The position numbers were made by a program, and so were the translations under genes. From assembly GCF_002162135.1 (NCBI RefSeq), contig NZ_CP021382.1, positions 868,001 to 932,000 on the forward strand: a stretch of DNA of 64,000 nt, in the 5' to 3' direction. Of this stretch, positions 60,593 to 64,000 are shown piece after piece. This DNA is from Cellvibrio sp. PSBB006. GTDB taxonomy: Bacteria; Pseudomonadota; Gammaproteobacteria; Pseudomonadales; Cellvibrionaceae. Position 1 is the stretch's first letter; every line of letters starts with the position of its first letter. The notes beneath the pieces are model-generated. The model had not been told where the DNA came from. It searched no databases and was given only the letters and a program-made list of their open reading frames with translations.

Positions 60593-63500
60593 ATGTTCAG
60601 GTTTCATAAAACCTTACTCTGTTTGTCTGCACTTTTTGTATCCCACTCAAGCCTGGCCGATATTACCTCGTACGGCGCGGGCAATATCAGCGACACCATT
60701 AATCCCGCCAGTTACAAATGCGCTATCGATCACGGCACCTGGATTTATAACGCGGGCGTTGTGCAGCCGGGCGTAAGCGGTTGCGACCCTATCGGTGCGC
60801 CAACACCGCTCACCCCAAAACTGGTAGCACCCGCGAGTGAAAAGCCCACCATGACCCATCGCTGGTGGGGATCTGTTTCTTTTTTCGGCGAAATGACTGT
60901 GGGCGATCCGAGTACAGCGGGTTACATCACGCCCGATCCGATCACCGCGCGCATCACCAATCGCGGCACGCGCATACTCGGCATTCCTGCCGGTTTACAG
61001 GCAAGAGATAAAGAGTACATCTACCCTATTCCCGATCCGTTTAGCGAAGTGTTCGACGGTATCGCCGTCGCCAACACCGACTATCCCAATATGAGCGCAT
61101 CCCTCAAGGATTACAGCGATGGCTCGGTCACTGTTCAATGGAACAGCAGCGATACACCGGTGATGGAAGCGACCTTTGTGCATGGCTCGCCTTATATTTT
61201 CTTTACCGCGTTGGAAGGCAATCTTGTTGTGCGCACCAAAGCGCCGGACGGTGGCGAAAAAGGGATTTTTTATCAACAAGGCAACAGCCTCGGCGTGTGG
61301 ACCAGTGTTGCAGGCAATCGCAATCACTTTCTAATTACCGGCCACGACACTACCGAATTCACCAATGTTAATTCTGCTGAAATCGGCGTTAACAATCCCG
61401 TAAAACGCATGACGGTCACCTGGCTGCCACAGTTGGCGAGCAACCCCAGTACGCCAATGATTGAATCATTTGAAGCACATGCCACGACACGCGTAGATGA
61501 AGTCTTTATCGATTACAGCGTTGATCGCAGCAGCAACAGCGTGACGGTTTCCCATGAATACCGCTTTCAGGATGCACCGGTCACCACCATGGCTGGCCTG
61601 TTACCCATGCACTGGAAAAATTCTGACCAGGCATTAAGCGGCTACAAGATCCGCAGCGCACGCGGCGTTACCCAATTCGCTGAAACCAGCAGCTTCAGTT
61701 ACACCATTCCTTTTGTTGGTGTACTGCCCTACTTTCCCGAAGGCATTGGCGAATACGATCCTGTGCAATTGCAGGCATTGATCACGGAATTTATGAACCA
61801 GGGCGCCGCCAACTGGAATACCGCGGAAGACACCTACTGGGCCGGTAAAAACTACGGCAAGATTGCGGAGCTGGCAGCTATCGCACGCTCAAACGACATG
61901 GTTGAAGAAGCCGATACGCTAATCAATTGGTTGAAAGCTGAATTGGAAGATTGGTTCCGCGCCGACACCAACGGCAGCCTGGATACCAATAAATATTTTG
62001 TGTACGACGATCAATGGAACACGCTGCTCGGACTTGAGGAATCCTTCGGTTCTCATCAACAATTGAACGACCACCATTTCCATTACGGTTATTTTGTTCG
62101 TGCCGCCACGGAAGTGTGCCGCGTTGATCCGGACTGGTGTGGCGCTGATGCCTGGGGCCCGATGATTGAATTGTTGATCCGCGATTACGCCGGTGGCCGC
62201 GACGATACGATGTTTCCCTACCTGCGCAACTTTGATCCGGCTTATGGTTTTTCCTGGGCTTCAGGCCACGCGAATTTTGCGCTGGGCAACAACAATGAAT
62301 CCACCTCGGAAGCCGCCAACTCCTACGGTGCCATCGTGCTGTACGGTTTGATTACCGGAAACGATGAACTGGTTGAACGCGGCATGTATTTACATGCATC
62401 CTCAACCTCTGCCTATTGGGAATACTGGAATAATATTGATCGCTTCCGTGGTCTGGATGGCGATTACGATAACTTCCCCGCCGGTTACACGCGCATGACC
62501 ACCTCGATTATCTGGGGCAGCGGCCATGTGTTTTCCACCTGGTTCAGCGGCGCCTTCGCGCATATCCTCGGTATTCAGGGGTTACCCTTAAGCCCGTTGG
62601 TATTGCACATCGGTCAGCACGCCGATTATTTGAAAGACTATGTTGATGTCGGTATGAGCGGCGAATCCAGTAACGGCAAGCCCTCCGGTTTACCGGATGA
62701 TCACTGGCGCGATGTCTGGTGGAATATCTGGTCAATGACCGATGGCACTGCGGCATTGGATGATCTGGAAACATACGGTTTTGATTACGTTCCCGAAGCT
62801 GGCGAAACCAAAGCCCACACCTATCACTGGGTGCACACCTTTGCCAAACTCGGCCACACCCTGACCGGCACCGGCGAGCTGACCGCGGATTTACCCTCGG
62901 CAGTGGCCTTTCATAACAATGGAGTCACCACCTACCTCGCCTACAACTACAGCACTACTGAAACGCCCGTAAACTTTTCAGACGGCGTAACACTCACCGC
63001 AGCACCCGGCAGCTTCAGCATGACTCAACAAGGCGAGCCTAACAGCAGCTCTTCATCAAGCGCTGCCAGCAGCGTATCGTCCAGCACAGCGTCTTCCGTT
63101 GCATCCAGCAGTTCATCGGCCAATACCAATTGCGATGAAATTTGTTTGCAGGAAATCAACACCACCACACTCCGCGCCATAGTCACCGAAGGCGATATTG
63201 TGGATATTCACTACACCCTCAACGGTGGCCCACAACAAAACCTGCGCATGCTACAGGACGGTAGTAATTGGTATTACGACATCACCGGCCTGGTGGCCGG
63301 CGACATGATCAACGTCTCCTTTACGATTATTGCCGGCACCGGCAGAACCACGCCCTGGCAACTGCATGAATTCTCCGGAAACGGCGCATCGAGCAGCTCG
63401 GTTGCCTCATCGAGTTCGGCGCCTACGGCAACAAGCTCGGCGTCTTCTGCAAACTCTGAATCCTCTGCAAGCTCGGCGCCATCAAGTGCTTCATCATCCA

Positions 63501-63739
63501 GCACATCGGCAGTGGTATCTTCCAGCAGCCTTGGCAGTTCATCACAAGCAAACAGCTCGTCTACAGAAAGCGCTGCCAGTTCGCAAGAGTCGTCAGCTAT
63601 TTCCAGCAACAGCTCAGCAGCCAGTAGTAGAGAAAGTCATGGTGGCGGTGGTGGTAGCACCAGTCCGTTTTTGTTGTTACTGATGCTGGCAGTGCTGGGT
63701 AGTGGTGTTGTAACTAAAGCACGTTCAGTGAGGAGATAA
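60593..63739 (+). CDS. secreted GH81 endo-beta-1,3-glucanase with CBM56 and GlyGly-CTERM-like tail
   Basis: The 1048-residue protein has a signal peptide (LLCLSALFVSHSSLA), then a large GH81 domain to about residue 800 (THRWWGSVSFF, LNDHHFHYGYFVRAATEVCR, NESTSEAANSYGAIVLYG with the catalytic Glu pair, GMYLHASSTSAYWEYWNNID). A first serine linker, a CBM56-like domain near 845-925 (CDEICLQEINTTTLRAIVTE, WQLHEFSGNG), a long second serine linker, and a C-terminal GGGGGSTSPFLLLLMLAVLG plus RSVRR tail follow. The tail resembles GlyGly-CTERM, a sorting signal cut by rhombosortase. It would cut laminarin-type beta-1,3-glucan outside the cell. Confidence 0.94.
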   Translation: MFRFHKTLLCLSALFVSHSSLADITSYGAGNISDTINPASYKCAIDHGTWIYNAGVVQPGVSGCDPIGAPTPLTPKLVAPASEKPTMTHRWWGSVSFFGEMTVGDPSTAGYITPDPITARITNRGTRILGIPAGLQARDKEYIYPIPDPFSEVFDGIAVANTDYPNMSASLKDYSDGSVTVQWNSSDTPVMEATFVHGSPYIFFTALEGNLVVRTKAPDGGEKGIFYQQGNSLGVWTSVAGNRNHFLITGHDTTEFTNVNSAEIGVNNPVKRMTVTWLPQLASNPSTPMIESFEAHATTRVDEVFIDYSVDRSSNSVTVSHEYRFQDAPVTTMAGLLPMHWKNSDQALSGYKIRSARGVTQFAETSSFSYTIPFVGVLPYFPEGIGEYDPVQLQALITEFMNQGAANWNTAEDTYWAGKNYGKIAELAAIARSNDMVEEADTLINWLKAELEDWFRADTNGSLDTNKYFVYDDQWNTLLGLEESFGSHQQLNDHHFHYGYFVRAATEVCRVDPDWCGADAWGPMIELLIRDYAGGRDDTMFPYLRNFDPAYGFSWASGHANFALGNNNESTSEAANSYGAIVLYGLITGNDELVERGMYLHASSTSAYWEYWNNIDRFRGLDGDYDNFPAGYTRMTTSIIWGSGHVFSTWFSGAFAHILGIQGLPLSPLVLHIGQHADYLKDYVDVGMSGESSNGKPSGLPDDHWRDVWWNIWSMTDGTAALDDLETYGFDYVPEAGETKAHTYHWVHTFAKLGHTLTGTGELTADLPSAVAFHNNGVTTYLAYNYSTTETPVNFSDGVTLTAAPGSFSMTQQGEPNSSSSSSAASSVSSSTASSVASSSSSANTNCDEICLQEINTTTLRAIVTEGDIVDIHYTLNGGPQQNLRMLQDGSNWYYDITGLVAGDMINVSFTIIAGTGRTTPWQLHEFSGNGASSSSVASSSSAPTATSSASSANSESSASSAPSSASSSSTSAVVSSSSLGSSSQANSSSTESAASSQESSAISSNSSAASSRESHGGGGGSTSPFLLLLMLAVLGSGVVTKARSVRR

Positions 63740-63816
63740 ATCGTTGGTGAGTGACGTCGATGTGATTGGGTGATGCATCGACGCCCTCATTCTCCCACCT
63801 ATATTTTTAGAAGATT

Positions 63817-63850
63817 TTTGATCCCAATACCCCATAGGATCAAATATTTT
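63817..63850 (+). terminator. terminator of the GH81 gene
   Basis: TTTGATCC and GGATCAAA pair across 12 bases and are followed by TATTTTT, about 80 bases after the stop of the GH81 gene. The remaining bases to 64000 hold no supported gene. Confidence 0.55.
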
Positions 63851-64000
63851 TCTGCTCAATCTTGCTCAAAAATTTTGTAATCGCGCTTCACATTTTTTGT
63901 AACTTTTCCCCAATACGAATTTTTAACGCGATTCTGATGGCTATTAAACGCATTTTGATCCAAGAACTCTTCGTACACATTGAACCGATTCTTATCGTTC

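Overview
The window looks like chromosomal DNA of a Cellvibrio-like gammaproteobacterium (Cellvibrionaceae). The reasons are its secreted polysaccharidases with long serine-rich linkers, a CBM2-CBM10-GH5 cellulase, a GH81 laminarinase with a GlyGly-CTERM-like tail, a complete glycogen gene set and a TonB-type outer membrane. I saw no rRNA, tRNA, CRISPR array or intact insertion sequence.

Layout. (1) 1-14217, minus strand: one long, tightly packed and often overlapping operon for an extracellular contractile injection system (eCIS). In transcription order it encodes a DUF4255 tube-terminator, an unknown acidic protein, sheath 1, tube 1, a divergent sheath-like protein, tube 2, a CIS-tube/LysM adaptor, DUF5908, gpD hub, gpV spike, an unknown protein with a hydrophobic C-terminus, gp25, gpJ baseplate, and a large tail-associated protein cut by the window edge. 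(2) 14655-22669, plus strand: an ECF sigma factor with an RskA-type anti-sigma factor, then DUF4331 protein, lipoprotein, TPR protein, HupE/UreJ-like membrane protein and TonB-dependent receptor. The same promoter-like motif with the same spacing lies before the sigma gene and before the DUF4331 gene, so this looks like a self-contained envelope regulon of unknown function. A cyclopropane fatty acid synthase follows. (3) 24000-36700: plant-polysaccharide genes. They are a CBM2-CBM10-GH5 cellulase with a perfect CRP box and possibly a very long leader; a sugar cluster of two apparently catalytically dead enzymes plus a CgeB-like glycosyltransferase; an SDR; a GH43 enzyme; a hotdog thioesterase; a GH5 lipoprotein; and a membrane-tethered AraC regulator.

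(4) 36795-46263: PilZ protein, then glycogen metabolism: malQ, GH57 and glgC on minus, glgB and glgA on plus, with a perfect FNR-type box between the two arms. (5) 46334-55371: small metabolic and envelope genes (LprI-like, GFA-like, VOC, ABM, lipoprotein, DUF2231 plus sorbosone-dehydrogenase-like pair, PstS-like plus porin, chemoreceptor). (6) 54919-58972, minus: an apparent operon of an unknown 134-residue protein, a double-domain KaiC-like ATPase, a GGDEF-histidine kinase fusion and a secreted NTF2-like protein. (7) 59231-60456: a VIT1/CCC1 transporter flanked by two imperfect 152-bp direct repeats. (8) 60593-63739: the GH81-CBM56 laminarinase.

The strongest candidates for something undescribed are the ECF-controlled DUF4331/TPR/HupE/TonB operon and the unusual eCIS with its membrane-segment component. 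All functions are inferred from translated sequence by eye; no database search was run.
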